Below the pieces are notes generated by a model, which saw only the letters and a list, made by a program, of their open reading frames with translations, ran no database searches and was not told the origin of the DNA. Positions 21,002-32,524 of a DNA stretch of 64,000 nt are shown here, one piece after another. Source of the DNA: Phialocephala subalpina. Its lineage: Eukaryota; Ascomycota; Leotiomycetes; Helotiales; Mollisiaceae. A program made the translations under genes and the position numbers. The stretch is taken from contig FJOG01000050.1 in assembly GCA_900073065.1 (NCBI GenBank), positions 224,091 to 288,090 of the forward strand, written 5' to 3'. The first letter of the stretch is position 1. Each line of letters starts with the position of its first letter.

Positions 21002-23345
21002 AGCTCTGACCGTGTTTTTTACTCTTGCAAGCTCTTTCTACTTCAAAACTGCACAAGCGCGAAGCTGACGTGTATCGGTCTTGATTTATCTAGGTGATGG
21101 CAACATAGAAAGGTGCGAAGTATTTTCACTCAGTCTTGTGCTCGACGACATGATCATGGTGCGTTGGCAAGGCACAATCAATTGCAGATTACGGCTTGGA
21201 CCTCTCAGCAACAAATAGATTTTGCCCCATCACAGTGAGGGATATACGCTATTGGATTTGTGGTGGGTGTAACACGAACGGACACGAACGGCTACGAAGG
21301 GCTTCCTTCGGGCTTCATCATGGTGGGTTCTATCTATACTCGTCGCCCTGGTAATATTTAAAGGTTTTGCGTCTCCCCTACGAAGGCACCTGGACAGAAG
21401 GGAGCAGCGATGGCCTAGTTAAGAATTCCCTTCGAAATTGGTGGGAATAGGTAAGACCTGGAAGAGCTGAGGGTGATTAGTGCCTGAGCAGTCTCTGGGG
21501 TCTTCCTCTGACTGTTTCTTCTTCGCAACGGTGTGGTGAAAGATGGCAGTTGCGGGGGTTGGGGAGAACTTGCCTCCCCTCCCTTCCCTTTCCCACCGTC
21601 CCCACGGCGTTGTCTTACGATAAGGTTGAATTTGCGAAGTTTGGTGAGTGGGAGGCTCGGGCTGTCGGCCCTCGGGAAATGGTAGCCAAATCACGAACAT
21701 CAAGAAAATAGGAGATGTTAGAAACTGGTCCAATCAGAAATAATAAAGTAGCAGGCTCAAACCAAACCGACCACATGAGCAGGGTGTGACGATTCGACCT
21801 TGCCAGTCCCCAAAGTCACGTGCCAAAAGGATTTTCCCTCACTTATGGCTGCCTTATTCTGTACTTGAATTGGGGTCTCTGTAGAGATATGAAGCAGAAA
21901 TAGGTGATAGATGATACGAGGATTTGGTGATGCTTTCGAAGGCGCGAGCTTTGTGTGATAGGAGTGTTTTTATTATTCAGAGAGTAGATTCCTGTTGCTG
22001 AATAGAGATGAAATGGCAAGAAAAACGACATTTTTTGATCTTTTATTATCAAAAGCGCACATGAGCCATTTGATTCATCTTACAGCTTACTTGGATCAAA
22101 AAGAGTCATATTCCCACTCATAGGATTGCGTGAGTGGCTTTGATGATAACATAGTCACTTGTGAATCACTATCAAGCCATACTTCAGTTCATGAAAAGCA
22201 TTGCGAATCTATCTCTACTGAAGCCCAAATGGCACAAAATCCTAGTTAAAGGACATCAGAGATCCTCCAGTAAAAACATGCCGCCGAAATGCACTCAATG
22301 TGAGAAAGAACCCTAGTGCAAAACGACGCATCCAAGTCACGCAGTCTGTCAGATGTCGAAATCACCTCAGTTCGACATCCCTCGAAGCACTTACAGAAAT
22401 TGCCCACCCAATCCTGAAAGCCTTCAAATTTTGCTCACCACCTCTCCCTCCAAACGCACTTCCGCATTATCTCATGCGTCACAATGAAATTGACCTCTCC
22501 ACCATTTGTAGACATCGTCACTACCAGCCACCGTCATGACATCCAGTCCCATAAGGCTCCAATAGGTATATCAAGTTCTAGCAGCTTTAACAAGCTCACT
22601 TGTGACAGCTGGCGTGACAAAATGGCTTACCTGATGTCCAAACGAGCGGAAGTAAGGTGGAATCTTCGTCCCCAAGCGACTCTATGAGAATCTTGGCGAC
22701 CGAAGATGGACTCGAAAGGTGAAAGGTGAAACGGTAGAGGTTTGACGTTGAAAAAAGACTTCTAGGTCTGTATTGAAGGGCGGAAGACTAGCAAGAGGTG
22801 TCAAGAAGATGGCCGAGGTCGCACGGCTTGTCTTGTGCTGACGAGAATTTAGATGGGGAATAAGGTCGCAAGATGGAGGAGGAGACTTGATGAGAAGTCC
22901 CATAAGGACACTCTGCAGATATACACAATCGCTTAGACTAACCCTCTCAGGCCCTAGCACTGATCTTTACGCCTTATTCTAATATTTTCCGCGTTCTCAC
23001 ATGATACCCTCAGACTATGGAGCTTGGTCGGAAGAGTCGAAAGACTAGGCGCCAAGAGTGCAGTAAATTGAAGCTGAATTTTGAAAAGGCTTAATCTGTT
23101 GATACTGCATCATTTCGCTGATCTGAGCGGGTCAAAGTCTCTCAAATAAAACCACACCAGCATCAATGCCACACGGATGGTGAGGCTACTAGAAATCTGA
23201 GAGATGACACACTTGACATGGGTCTAATCGACGAAGAGATCTTGGCCCAAGCAAAGTTCAAAATGCACTCGTCAAAGCTAACGTGACAATAAATCCAGGA
23301 GTGCTTCACAAAAGTCATGCTTCTCGATTTTACAATAAAACTGCT
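21002..23345. other. Gene-poor intergenic region
   Basis: 2.3 kb with only short, non-ATG or overlapping frames. A short hairpin-like word GAAGGGCTTCCTTCGGGCTTC lies near 21296. I see no domain, RNA gene or element boundary. Confidence 0.4.
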
Positions 23346-23520
23346 TTATATCCACCCGCAATCAAACTGACCTCGCCAGTACATCCAAGTCCCAGTACCA
23401 TCGGCCTTCAAATTCGTGTAGTCCGCCATCCCCCATTTGTCCTCCTTCAGTGGAAAAGAACGCACGCCATCGCAATCAAGCACTACTACTCCACCTCTTA
23501 GCAAGTTAGCATCGAAATGC
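23346..23520 (-). pseudogene. Partial small secreted-type protein, C-terminal part only
   Basis: The minus frame ending at TAA 23346 encodes GGVVVLDCDGVRSFPLKEDK followed by WGMADYTNL and TGTWMYWRGQFDCGWI. This aligns well with the C-terminal part of the protein encoded at 45078-45323 (FRGVQLTYNGVATPLLW ... HGNWMFWRGSFAC): shared G-V-x-L, D/N-G-V, P-L, W/H-G-M/L-A, and G-x-G-T/N-W-M-Y/F-W-R-G-x-F-x-C. No signal peptide exon is found upstream, so this is a partial or decayed copy. Function unknown; the other copy has a signal peptide. Confidence 0.5.
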
Positions 23521-23581
23521 GAACTGAATCGTGACACTGGACCATCAAGGAGCATCAACCTCGAGTACAAAATCAACTACC

Positions 23582-24133
23582 ATGATGGCGCGCCGCAACC
23601 GTATGGACATCAACCCCATGTTGAACCCCAAGACCGAAGACGCCAAGATGGAGGAAGAGCAGACAACGGCGTTCTCATACGCCTTGGCTCCTCACCCAAG
23701 ACTAACACCCGTCGAGGTCGGAAACCACACCCACGACTACATGACCTCAGCTAATAGTCCGATTTATCAGCACAGCACAGTGATGTCGCCCAAGATCTCG
23801 AGTTCGCCACCTTGTGGCCCTTTCTCTCAGTAGCAGAATATCCTCCGATACAATCAATCACACAATTGGCCAGCCAGTTGACGCAATCATACTCTTTACC
23901 ACATGTTTCCGGAAACTACAATAGACCAAGACAAGTCAAGGCACACTACCATCCCCGGACATATCCCTCATACCAATCCATGGGACGACAGACTTACCAA
24001 ACTGGACAGCGCTCACTATGTCATCGTAGCCAGCGATCAAGTCGTTCCGAACGTGACTACCTCCATCGAAGATCAAGTGCCCCAACCTGAGTTGGGAAGA
24101 AGTGTTGAATTTGTCAGTACTGCAAGCCCTTGA
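23582..24133 (+). CDS. Hypothetical two-exon gene
   Basis: ATG 23582 opens MMARRNRMDINPMLNPKTED and runs to a stop at 23831-23833. The same frame reopens by 23903 and reads DSAHYVIVASDQVVPNVTTS ... EFVSTASP to 24133. A GTAGCA donor at 23831 and several AG acceptors between 23870 and 23930 could join them. Composition looks coding (few rare codons, charged N terminus), but no domain or signal is recognisable and the splice cannot be fixed. It overlaps no better frame on the other strand. Confidence 0.3.
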
Positions 24134-24227
24134 TTGAGACTGGTATATAGCCAGCGATCCCCTCCTGTATTCTAGAAGAATAAGAATATGATGGTCAGCC
24201 AATCAGAGCACCAAAGGCGGACCCTAG

Positions 24228-24700
24228 TGGATGAATAGTAACGATGCCAGTTCCGGGATCAGAAACGGGATTATTGTAGCAACGAATGCATTAGGGTTAG
24301 GCATCGATGTGCCCGACATCCGAGTTGTTATTCATGTTGGGGGGTGTGGAGGTTAAAGGCATATGGGCAAGAGAGTAGACAAGCGGGCTGTGATGGGTAG
24401 AGTAGCGCGGTTATTATTATGATGCTATATGGGGATAGGTGGCCTATCGAAGTTGTGTTTAAGAAAAAGAAGGGTGGGGTTGATATACAGGAGTTTACCA
24501 GCAGTGGGGTATGCCGGCGGGTAGTATTAGATCAGGTGATGGATGGACGGATAGATCGAGAGAGGTGTGAGGAAGGTGAGGAGGCGTGTGATGTGTATCA
24601 GGGGAAGGACGACGAAGAAAGGAGAAAAGCAGTCCGAGAGCGTGTCATCAGCCGATTGAACGAGGAGATTGATAACTGTAAGTTATGGATCCAACAAGCA
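24228..24700 (+). pseudogene. RecQ-type helicase relic (C-terminal half of the helicase core)
   Basis: The first frame reads GIIVATNALGLGIDVPDIRV then VIHVG (24268-24342), the RecQ motif V region. After a run of six G residues at 24339-24344 the family sequence continues one base out of frame: RLKAYGQESRQAGCDG, motif VI with the Arg residues replaced, then an in-frame TAG, then the zinc-region-like GVCRRVVLDQVMDG ... RCEEGEEACDVY. A frameshift, a nonsense codon and loss of the motif VI arginines show it is dead, and the N-terminal helicase motifs are absent. Such orphan RecQ copies in fungi are often linked to mobile or subtelomeric DNA (family knowledge); here the context is gene-poor. Confidence 0.8.
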
Positions 24701-25164
24701 ACTCGTATCTCCCTTGTGTCTAAAGTGGACAGGAACCATTCGAGCATTTGCCGGAGTGCTACCATGATCGTATGGAGCTTCTCCTCAAATCGCCCATCCC
24801 ATCGTATCGTGAGACCCTAATGTGTTCCCACAGTCGGCCCAGCGCACCGATTATTGGGAGAAGCTGAAGCCGGTTTCTTAGTGATAGCCAAGATATTGAG
24901 TTGCCTGCCTTTGAATCTTGTCGGCCACTTGGTATGATGTTTTGAGCCATGGAGTGCTTTCGTTTAGACCTTTGTCATTACCTTCTTGTTGGCTCCGCTT
25001 CGAATCTCCCTCTAATTCCATGTCCTCTTTCGCCTCTAACGCTTCCATTACTTGTTAGTAGGATGTTTTTGACTCTGAGGAGAATGAAGGTTCTCGACAT
25101 CGCACGCCTTCGAGAATAGGACACTCTAGTAAAACCTTAAGCAGAACTCCAGTCCTCCAAGCGC
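24701..25164. other. Intergenic, nothing recognised
   Basis: About 460 bases between the helicase relic and the tandem duplication. No ATG-initiated frame with a recognisable domain. The minus frame ending at 25137 reaches in from the duplicated unit. Confidence 0.4.
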
Positions 25165-25664
25165 AGGCTGACATATTTCTCTTCAGACTCCCTCCATGCC
25201 TTCTTAGCAATCATCAAAGACCCTTCTGCCGGCTTCGGTATAGATTTCCTCTCTGGTTTATCGGTAGATGACCTTCCGTACGCTCTGGGCTGGAGATAAA
25301 AAATGCTCGGGGAACGGACGGCGAAGTTTCCGAGTTGGTCTTGGGTTGGTGAGAGCGGAGCGGTTGAATGAAGCGCATTATGAATTTCTTTGTTAGGTTG
25401 GGAGGATAGGGTGGAGGCTGACATATTTCTCTTCAGACTCCCTCCATGCCTTCTTAGCAATCATCAAAGACCCTTCTGCCGGCTTCGGTATAGATTTCCT
25501 CTCTGGTTTATCGGTAGATGACCTTCCGTACGCTCTGGGCTGGAGATAAAAAATGCTCGGGGAACGGACGGCGAAGTTTCCGAGTTGGTCTTGGGTTGGT
25601 GAGAGCGGAGCGGTTGAATGAAGCGCATTATGAATTTCTTTGTTAGGTTGGGAGGATAGGGTGG
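25165..25664. repeat. Perfect tandem duplication, 2 x 250 bp
   Basis: 25165-25414 and 25415-25664 are identical base for base as read. The left flank of unit 1 (GCGC) and the right flank of unit 2 (GTTGGC) differ from the internal junction, so there is no junction microhomology. The unit contains the 3' end of the deaminase-like gene, whose stop codon lies at 25464 in unit 2. Confidence 0.95.
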
Positions 25665-27786
25665 GTTGGCTTTACTTAGATATCGAGAGGGTGAATCCCT
25701 TCTGCTGGGTAAATCTTCTTGAGCGGAGGCATATTCCGAATCTTCTTCATCCTCTGACTCGTTGGTTAGAGGTTTCACCATGCCACCCTGAATTGACGAG
25801 CTCGTGCCCGTGACCGAATCATACTGCGCCGCCTTCCTCGCATACCTCCCATCAATCTGCCTTCTTAGCTCCGCTCGAATGCTCGAGTTCATCTTACTCG
25901 TGATTGCTTCCCTGATCTTGATAGCAGTAGAGACCGACACATTCTCCTCGAGAATATCTGGCGTTCGCCAAGCCAGATACAGTTTGTTGTGACAAGCTGG
26001 CAGAACAAAGTTTCCCGGGTGGGCGAGAATATATTGGAAGCAGTTGAAGCAAGCAGGCTTGCTGCATCCAATGTATGAGTCGTCATCAATAAATTCGAAT
26101 TGGTGCCAGTAGAAGAGGTCTACGAGGAGTAGCTCGGCGTGAACCCGGGTTTTGAAACAGCATTCTTGCTGCAGACGACCCAGGAGAGCGCCGTTCGATA
26201 TTCGTTCTAGCGCGTCGAGCGCTTCTTGGTAGTGTACAATTTCGTATTCTTTTGCGAAAATTCGACCAGCCATACCGTCCAGTGTGATAGAGTACGGGGA
26301 TTGGAAGTAGCAGCTAGAAGGAGGCGAGACGCGGACTTGGATTTCGAACTCATCTAAGATTCCGGGGAAGCGTAAAGCAGCGGAAACTATTGTTTTTGTA
26401 GCTTTTACGTGCTCGCCCAGTCTGCCAAGCAGATGACGGATGTCGTCGAAGAATTTGCTATGAGCCTTTCCGCTGGCGGTGAGTTGAGCTAGCGTCTCGA
26501 AAGCAGGTGTTTTCCGTGCTTCAAAGCATTCTTTCACTAAGTCTACTCTCTCTTTTGACAGTCGTGGTAGGCCACTAAGCAGGTTTTTGAGGAGCTTTAA
26601 TTCTTTCTGGGTCGGTTTGCCATCTAGATTGGTCAACCATCAGTCAAAGGAAGATCTAGCGAGGATTCAGATGAGATCTGAGAGAGCTCACTGGTAGAAC
26701 CTTCAAGCGCTTCCAGGCGCTCAACAAAAAGAGGCAAATTTTGAGATAGAGCGGTCCAATAGTAGTCTAACCTATCCTTGTTGAAGGGAACAATTAGCGC
26801 CAGCAGCTGCGTCTCAGTCGCTTTTCTCGATGCTCCGACTTCGACTTTCTTCAACAGTTGAAGCACCTGTCTCAGGAAATCTATCAACTTAGGCTTGATA
26901 GTTTCGTTTGCCGCCAGCCAGAATATGACCCCCTGGTAAGTCTTCTGCAACGCCAAAGCCGTGACCGTAGATCCGCCTTTCTTGAAATCACAGATATAGG
27001 CAAGCTTATCGACAAATGATCTGCGAAGCTCAGTTTCATCTTGATCAAGCTCTCCATGGTAATTTTGTCGCTTCCTGTGCTCTCCTCTAACCTTTTCGAG
27101 GACATATAACAGGAGCTGGGATTCGTAAAATTGTCTTTCGACTATGGGCGAGATAGGGACAGGAGTTGCTGCTGCCAGGCGGAAGATCGCTTCATCCAGG
27201 CTGCTTTTAATCGTCGCAATAGTGGGAGTCGAATCACTCTGCACCTCTGGGGCTTGACGGGGCGCGCCTAGACGACTAGTGGAGTCTGACATACTTGCGA
27301 GTGCTACACCATTGCTTGAAGTTGATGACGTTGTCTCAGGGTGGGTTCGGTTGGGAGTTTCCGGCTTTTCAATGCCTTTGCCTTTTTGGGGAGACGATAG
27401 AGTTACCATCACATTCCGCGCTGGTGTCTGAAGGGGCTTTTTTGACGTTGATGCTGGTGACACGGACTTTGGAGTTTCCGGGGCATGCTGCACTGAACTT
27501 TGAGAGGCTTCAGCCTGCCTACCCTTCTTGGGAGTCGCTGGAGCTTGCGATGCTTTTGGATATGCCTCAAAATTAGCCCTAAACTTCTACCTTGCACTGT
27601 TGCTTCTGTCGCTCTAGTGACACTAGTCTCTAGGATCTTTAGAGCTTGGGGAAGGTTCTCACCTTTCTTCTTCTTCGATTTGAGGGTTGAGGACGTAGGC
27701 TGAACTTGAGAGGCTGCTGAAGCCGACGGCATAGCTGTAGGCGGAAGAGGAGCAGCTGTTGGTGTCGACTTGCGTCTTTTCGCCAT
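25464..27786 (-). CDS. OTT_1508-type deaminase-like protein, three exons
   Basis: Exon 1 27591-27786 starts at ATG 27786 (MAKRRKSTPTAAPLPPTAMP, a basic, Pro/Ala-rich N terminus). It joins exon 2 (ending 26692) by a GTAGAA donor; the acceptor is probably TTCAG, 96 bp away, but another AG is possible. Exon 2 to exon 3 uses donor 26691 and acceptor 26624 (68 bp) in phase, giving STNGKPTQKELKLLKNLLSG. The last exon holds HAELLLVDLFYW followed by YIGCSKPACFNCFQYI and HNKLYLAWRTPD. The H-x-E and C-x(n)-C-x2-C pairs are the zinc-binding signature of cytidine-deaminase-like folds, in the arrangement of the fungal OTT_1508 family. Substrate unknown. The disordered tail ends SRQKGL inside the 250-bp duplication. 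Probably intracellular. Confidence 0.8.
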
Positions 27787-29861
27787 GTCGCCGATATTAA
27801 TTGTGCTTCCTGATTGAAATCGGTCAGACAATAATGACTAGCATTGTGAGCGGCGAGGCAATTGGCTCGACCTATGCTGTTTAAACCAGGACCAGAAATA
27901 ATTTATGTGCTGATGTTGTGTCGGTCGAAAATTACGTGGGAGTTGCTTCCAGCCTCCTCGTTACGTGCGGGGTAGGTCGATATCGAGACCCGTATCTTTT
28001 ATCCAATCCATGTCCTATTTATTTCTAAAGCTGCAGATGTGGTTCCCAATCTGCGCTCGGAAGATGCCTTCAATGTTTTATATTGAACGGATTTACATTT
28101 CTTATTTTCACGGCTTTCACTACGGCAGCCAGAATGTGTTGGTGATATATATATATATAAGGCAGCGAGGAACTTGTAGCAACGCTGGCAGTGGTAGCTC
28201 AGGCAAAGTATTATTTTCAAAGTCGTTGACTTGATTGTCAATTGGAGTTGCCCAGGCTAGGGAAGACTACAATTCGGATCCGAGACGTCCGGCTTGGTCA
28301 TAGAGAGGCGTTAGATTTCTACCATGCCTGAAAGCAATACGACTGAATCCAGATAACCATCAATATTCGTATAGAGTCCCGGGCCAGCGTGGAGTCTGGT
28401 CGCATTCAATCCCTAACTTTCCCTTCAACCTGCAACTCCCCTTCTAGTTTATGCTAGCCCTGCGTGCCCATCTGATGTCTTTCACGACCATATTGTGCTG
28501 GTTCCGAAGGGGTACTTCGCGGGGCAAGATGGAAGAGGTGGCAGACTCGGTGAGGGTCTCAAAGTCTTGTTTCGTCCTGCTATTGAATCAACAATGGGTC
28601 CGTTGGTCTGGCAGATCCAGTTGGTGGGTCCAACGCGACTCCTTACCTTCTTCAAACCCAAATTCATTTGACATTTGCCGTTCAATGCTGGGGTGCAAAA
28701 ACGGCCCCACAATACCTCTTGCTGAATGACCAAGAGTATCCGTATGATTGACTAGTCTGTGCGACTGAGAGAAATTGTCCAAAGATTGTTTCAGCGAGCT
28801 TGTCGCGTTGTGAGTGCGTTCTGGGCGCGTTACCTACCAAGTTGATCCTCGAAACGTATTTCACACACTCTCAGATCTGTACGAATCGCTTCAAGGACTC
28901 GGGGACGCAATCGATGGGTGGATATTGACCCGACGGTCAGATGGGAATACAATGGAGCTTGCTTATAGGATTGCGATTCGTCTGCGGTCTTCGTTATGGA
29001 AGATGCTGCAGATTGGAGGATGGTATGTACAGTACTTCGTAGGTTCGTCTACTTGTTATGCGGATGCAAAGCTTATCGTCTCTCGTCGAATCCGGTGCAA
29101 AGTTGCATTGCCTGCAAATGGATTTAGCAGTGCGTCTTGGGAGAAAAGTATGAAGACTCACCGTTGCAACGCGAGGCAAGAGACCGCAGATCTGCCGACT
29201 CCTCTGAAAGCTGACAGGCATCGCTAAATTGGAAATCAACGCTGCGTGGTGGTTCGTAGCCCGTAGAATCGATGTAGTGCTGCGAGGTGCATGGTGTGGA
29301 GATGTGGAGGCTGCAAGTTCGTGAAATATGAGAGGAACGTGGCACAATCCACCTGCGCAAGGCTGTTCCCTGTGACGCGTTTTCTGCCCCTCCGCGTCGC
29401 GGGCCGAATTTTACAGTCGCTTGCAAAATCGGTTTCGTCCGATTTCGCCCAAAAAATTGTGAGCACGGACCACCTCGGCAATTCTTGGCGCTCGCACCGT
29501 GTTTTCTTACTCTTCACGTTCCACTAGTTTCTATTTTACGGTGGCAGCATTGCGATACTAGAATTTCATGAGATCCGCCTATTCTCATACTACATTAGTA
29601 GTGTACAGATCGGCTTCCGCCTTGAACACTTGTTGAAATTTCTGGTCAGCCACAATGCCAAGAGGTTTATGATACCACTAGGCCTATTATGGCTAGCATA
29701 CTTCTGAAGCAAGGGCAACGCTGAGGCCACATTTCTTTAGTATCACGTGCCCACAGGACATTGATCTCCCGGCTCCCTATCTTGCATTCCGTGTGGTATT
29801 AGGGGCCGGACCTTGAGGGCAATCTTGAACGAGCCAAAACCAGCTACAAAAGCAATCAGAT
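27787..29861. other. Intergenic; promoter of the deaminase-like gene and unassigned DNA
   Basis: About 2 kb. A short (TA)n run lies at 28147-28158. The plus frame 28814-29227 contains a passable stretch (VFHTLSDLYESLQGLGDAID) but no start context, domain or neighbour supports it. Nothing else is recognised. Confidence 0.4.
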
Positions 29862-30050
29862 TTATGGAACAAACGCATCTCCTTGGGCAATTTCGAAGGT
29901 ACGATATAGCGCAAAGAGACGAAGTGGAACGCTTGGGAGAGACTGAAGGTATGAGGACACGAGATGGCTAGCAGAAGCGGCATTAGCAAACTTACTAATA
30001 ATCATATCTCGAATCTGCTCATGCTGGGACAGTGCAAGATTCGGCGCCAT
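29777..30050 (-). mobile_element. Tc1/mariner transposase N-terminal relic
   Basis: From ATG 30050 the minus strand reads MAPNLALSQHEQIRDMIISK, nearly the same as the start of the plus-strand frame at 56804. This is the beginning of the N-terminal helix-turn-helix of fungal Tc1/mariner transposases. After about 25 residues the sequence no longer follows the family in any single frame, and no DDE catalytic region is present. It lies about 580 bases before the HET gene start. Confidence 0.65.
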
Positions 30051-30628
30051 TGTTGGTTATCTAGAGCGAATTGACGCGATAGCTAAGTTCTGGAACGATG
30101 TCGCAGAGAGTGTTGCGGCTCTGTTCATGTGACCACGTGGTCAAACGCAACAGAGCTGGGTGCCAGACTACCAGAGGGTGGTCCTTGCACATCAGCCCCA
30201 CCATCGCTCTGCAACTGCTGTACTGTATCTTGCGCGATACAAGGCATCCCAGAATAGAGGTTCGGTCGCTTTCACAGCAGAATGCGCTATCATTGATAAA
30301 CGCAATGCAGAGATATTGAATTTTAAACAACAGCTACGTTCACGCCAGTGATTGACTTTTTCGGCTCTGAAATTCCCGCGATGCTGCTTTTAGCCCCGCC
30401 AATAATACGCTTGCAAACGGAGTTCGGTGGCTTGGGGCTGAGTTGCAACTCTTTCGGAGCCTCGCATCAAAAACGCTCTTAGCAGCTCGTTCCATCTTAT
30501 CAATATCAAGTGCTTAAGAACTCAACCGATCTTATTTGAGACTCTGTCTAGATTTTTCTATGCTGAGGGCTAGCAGACCGCCTGCAACCCGCCAACTTCT
30601 CTGCCTTGGTCAGGTCTAAACTTTCAAG
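30051..30628. other. Promoter region of the HET gene
   Basis: Pyrimidine-rich, with no strong TATA box. Frames on both strands overlap one another and are not convincing. Confidence 0.4.
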
Positions 30629-32524
30629 ATGTGGCTCATTAACACGGAAAACTACACCCTTCACGAATTACACGGCCCTAGCGAAGATTACCCTTATGCT
30701 ATCTTATCTCATACATGGGAAGAGTCTGAAGATGATCCTTTGCAGAAGGAAGTCGCGTTCCTCGACATGCGCAATCTGAACGAGGCGAGGACGAAGTCAG
30801 GCTGGACTAAGGTCGAGCGGACTTGTGAGCTGGCCAGAAGATACGAGCCGAGTCTTAAATGGGCCTGGATCGATACTTGCTGTATAGATAAGAGCAGCAG
30901 TGCCGAGCTCACAGAAGCGATTAACTCGATGTTCTTGTGGTACCGGCAGGCTAAGGTGTGCTTTGTATATCTTAATGACCTGCCGCGAAGCCCAACTACG
31001 AACCCGGAAACAAGAAGTTCCCAAGATCACATGAACGATTTTTTCCCTAGGTGTCGCTGGTTCACTAGGGGTTGGACTCTCCAAGAGCTTATCGCGCCGA
31101 GTAAAATTGAGTTTTACGACACAACCTGGAGGTTCCGAGGCACTAAGACAGAATTGAAAAGAATCATCAGTACTACAACAGGAATTGACCAATCTGTCTT
31201 AGATGACAGTGAGAATCTACCAACTGTTCCTGTCGGACGCCGAATGTCATGGATTTCTAAGAGAAATACTAAAAGGGCTGAAGATATTGCATACTGCCTC
31301 TTTGGTATATTTGATGTCAATATGCCCTTGATTTACGGAGAAAGAGACAAAGCATTCATTCGCCTTCAAACCGCAATTGCGCAAGCGACTAGCGACCTAT
31401 CTTTGTTCGCATGGTCTGTTAACACAGACTATGCGCGACATGACCCGGAAGCCCAAACGTACTATGGAATATTTGCACAGTCACACCGTTTTTTCAAATG
31501 CTGCAATCATCTTATTGCCCTCGCCGATCCGTTGCTCTTTGAGCACCAATCCTTCACTGTCACAAATCGGGGCTTAGAGTTTCAAGCTTGTCTAAAGGGA
31601 GATTTAGACGAAGGCGACTATATGATGAATCTATTCTGTCAGACGGATGATGTTGAGCTAACAGGCGGCAAATCTGGGCTCATGGTGATTCGGCTTGTAA
31701 GGACGCTCAACGGATTTGCCCGACACTACGCCGATAAACTCCTTGTAACCAGTGACAAGCTTCATACCTGGTTTGGTAGTCTAAGATCTGTCCTGGTTCC
31801 AATGGTTATCAATCCCTCTGATTCTCGACGCCTTGAAGCAAGACTTCAAAATGCGTATCGTTTTCGCATTCAGAGCCCCACTAATATATCTGTGGAGTTA
31901 CTGGCCTCCCTAGGACAACAGACCAAGTTGGGTAGTTTCCGTCCGCGTCTTGGAAAGATTCAAAAAGGTCCTCATTCATGGGACTGGGTCACCAAAACCT
32001 TCCTTACTGGAGGTTATCCAATATTCACAGGGCTACTTTGGCCCAAGATCTCTGGGGGTGGAAAGGAATTAAATTGGCCTCATGACATAAGAATTGTGTT
32101 CGGTTTCTCTTGTAGCTTGAACGAGAAGAGGAGACCTAATGCGGAACCCGGAGCTAGCTTGCAGCCATGGCTAGCCCTCATTGCCAGCAGAAGTGAGTTC
32201 ATCAATATTGACGAGGACTCTTCTGTGGAAACTTTCAACTGCTTGAAATCTCTCATAGAAGAAAAACAACCATACGGACCAGCAATATCGGCACTTGGCA
32301 GCCTAGTACGCCAAACGGCTCTCGATGGATTTAAACTGCCTAAGAGCGCGATGTTAACGCCCTTCATTTCTGGATACAGAGACGAGAAACAAGAGGAAGA
32401 AAGAATGAAGCTTAGTCTTATTCTTAAGAATGTGGAAGAAAGTGGAATTATGATACACGAGGTGATTATTCGGTTGGAATACATAGAACCGGGGAAAGTT
32501 GTCGCCATGAGGGAACGTAGATAA
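30629..32524 (+). CDS. HET-domain (heterokaryon incompatibility) protein, 631 aa, intronless
   Basis: ATG 30629 (AAGATGTGGCTC) begins MWLINTENYTLHELHG, the standard start of HET-E/HET-D-like proteins. The HET domain follows with YAILSHTW at about 23-30, WAWIDTCCIDKSSSAELTEA near 88-107, WYRQAKVCFVYL, and RGWTLQELIAPSKIEFYD. Next comes the conserved segment WISKRNTKRAEDIAYCLFGI and NMPLIYGERDKAFIRLQ, which often separates HET from downstream modules. The remaining 360 residues lack recognisable WD40, NACHT or ankyrin units. The family triggers cell death after fusion of unlike hyphae, or in related self/non-self reactions; that role is inferred here. The frame is intact, unlike several neighbours. 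Cytosolic. Confidence 0.95.
   Translation: MWLINTENYTLHELHGPSEDYPYAILSHTWEESEDDPLQKEVAFLDMRNLNEARTKSGWTKVERTCELARRYEPSLKWAWIDTCCIDKSSSAELTEAINSMFLWYRQAKVCFVYLNDLPRSPTTNPETRSSQDHMNDFFPRCRWFTRGWTLQELIAPSKIEFYDTTWRFRGTKTELKRIISTTTGIDQSVLDDSENLPTVPVGRRMSWISKRNTKRAEDIAYCLFGIFDVNMPLIYGERDKAFIRLQTAIAQATSDLSLFAWSVNTDYARHDPEAQTYYGIFAQSHRFFKCCNHLIALADPLLFEHQSFTVTNRGLEFQACLKGDLDEGDYMMNLFCQTDDVELTGGKSGLMVIRLVRTLNGFARHYADKLLVTSDKLHTWFGSLRSVLVPMVINPSDSRRLEARLQNAYRFRIQSPTNISVELLASLGQQTKLGSFRPRLGKIQKGPHSWDWVTKTFLTGGYPIFTGLLWPKISGGGKELNWPHDIRIVFGFSCSLNEKRRPNAEPGASLQPWLALIASRSEFINIDEDSSVETFNCLKSLIEEKQPYGPAISALGSLVRQTALDGFKLPKSAMLTPFISGYRDEKQEEERMKLSLILKNVEESGIMIHEVIIRLEYIEPGKVVAMRERR

Noticed and set aside
28814..29227. 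Plus-strand frame containing VFHTLSDLYESLQGLGDAID
   Set aside because: No start context, domain, intron structure or homologous copy in the window; too weak to call.
30797..31192. Minus-strand frame of 131 codons
   Set aside because: Antisense shadow of the HET gene.
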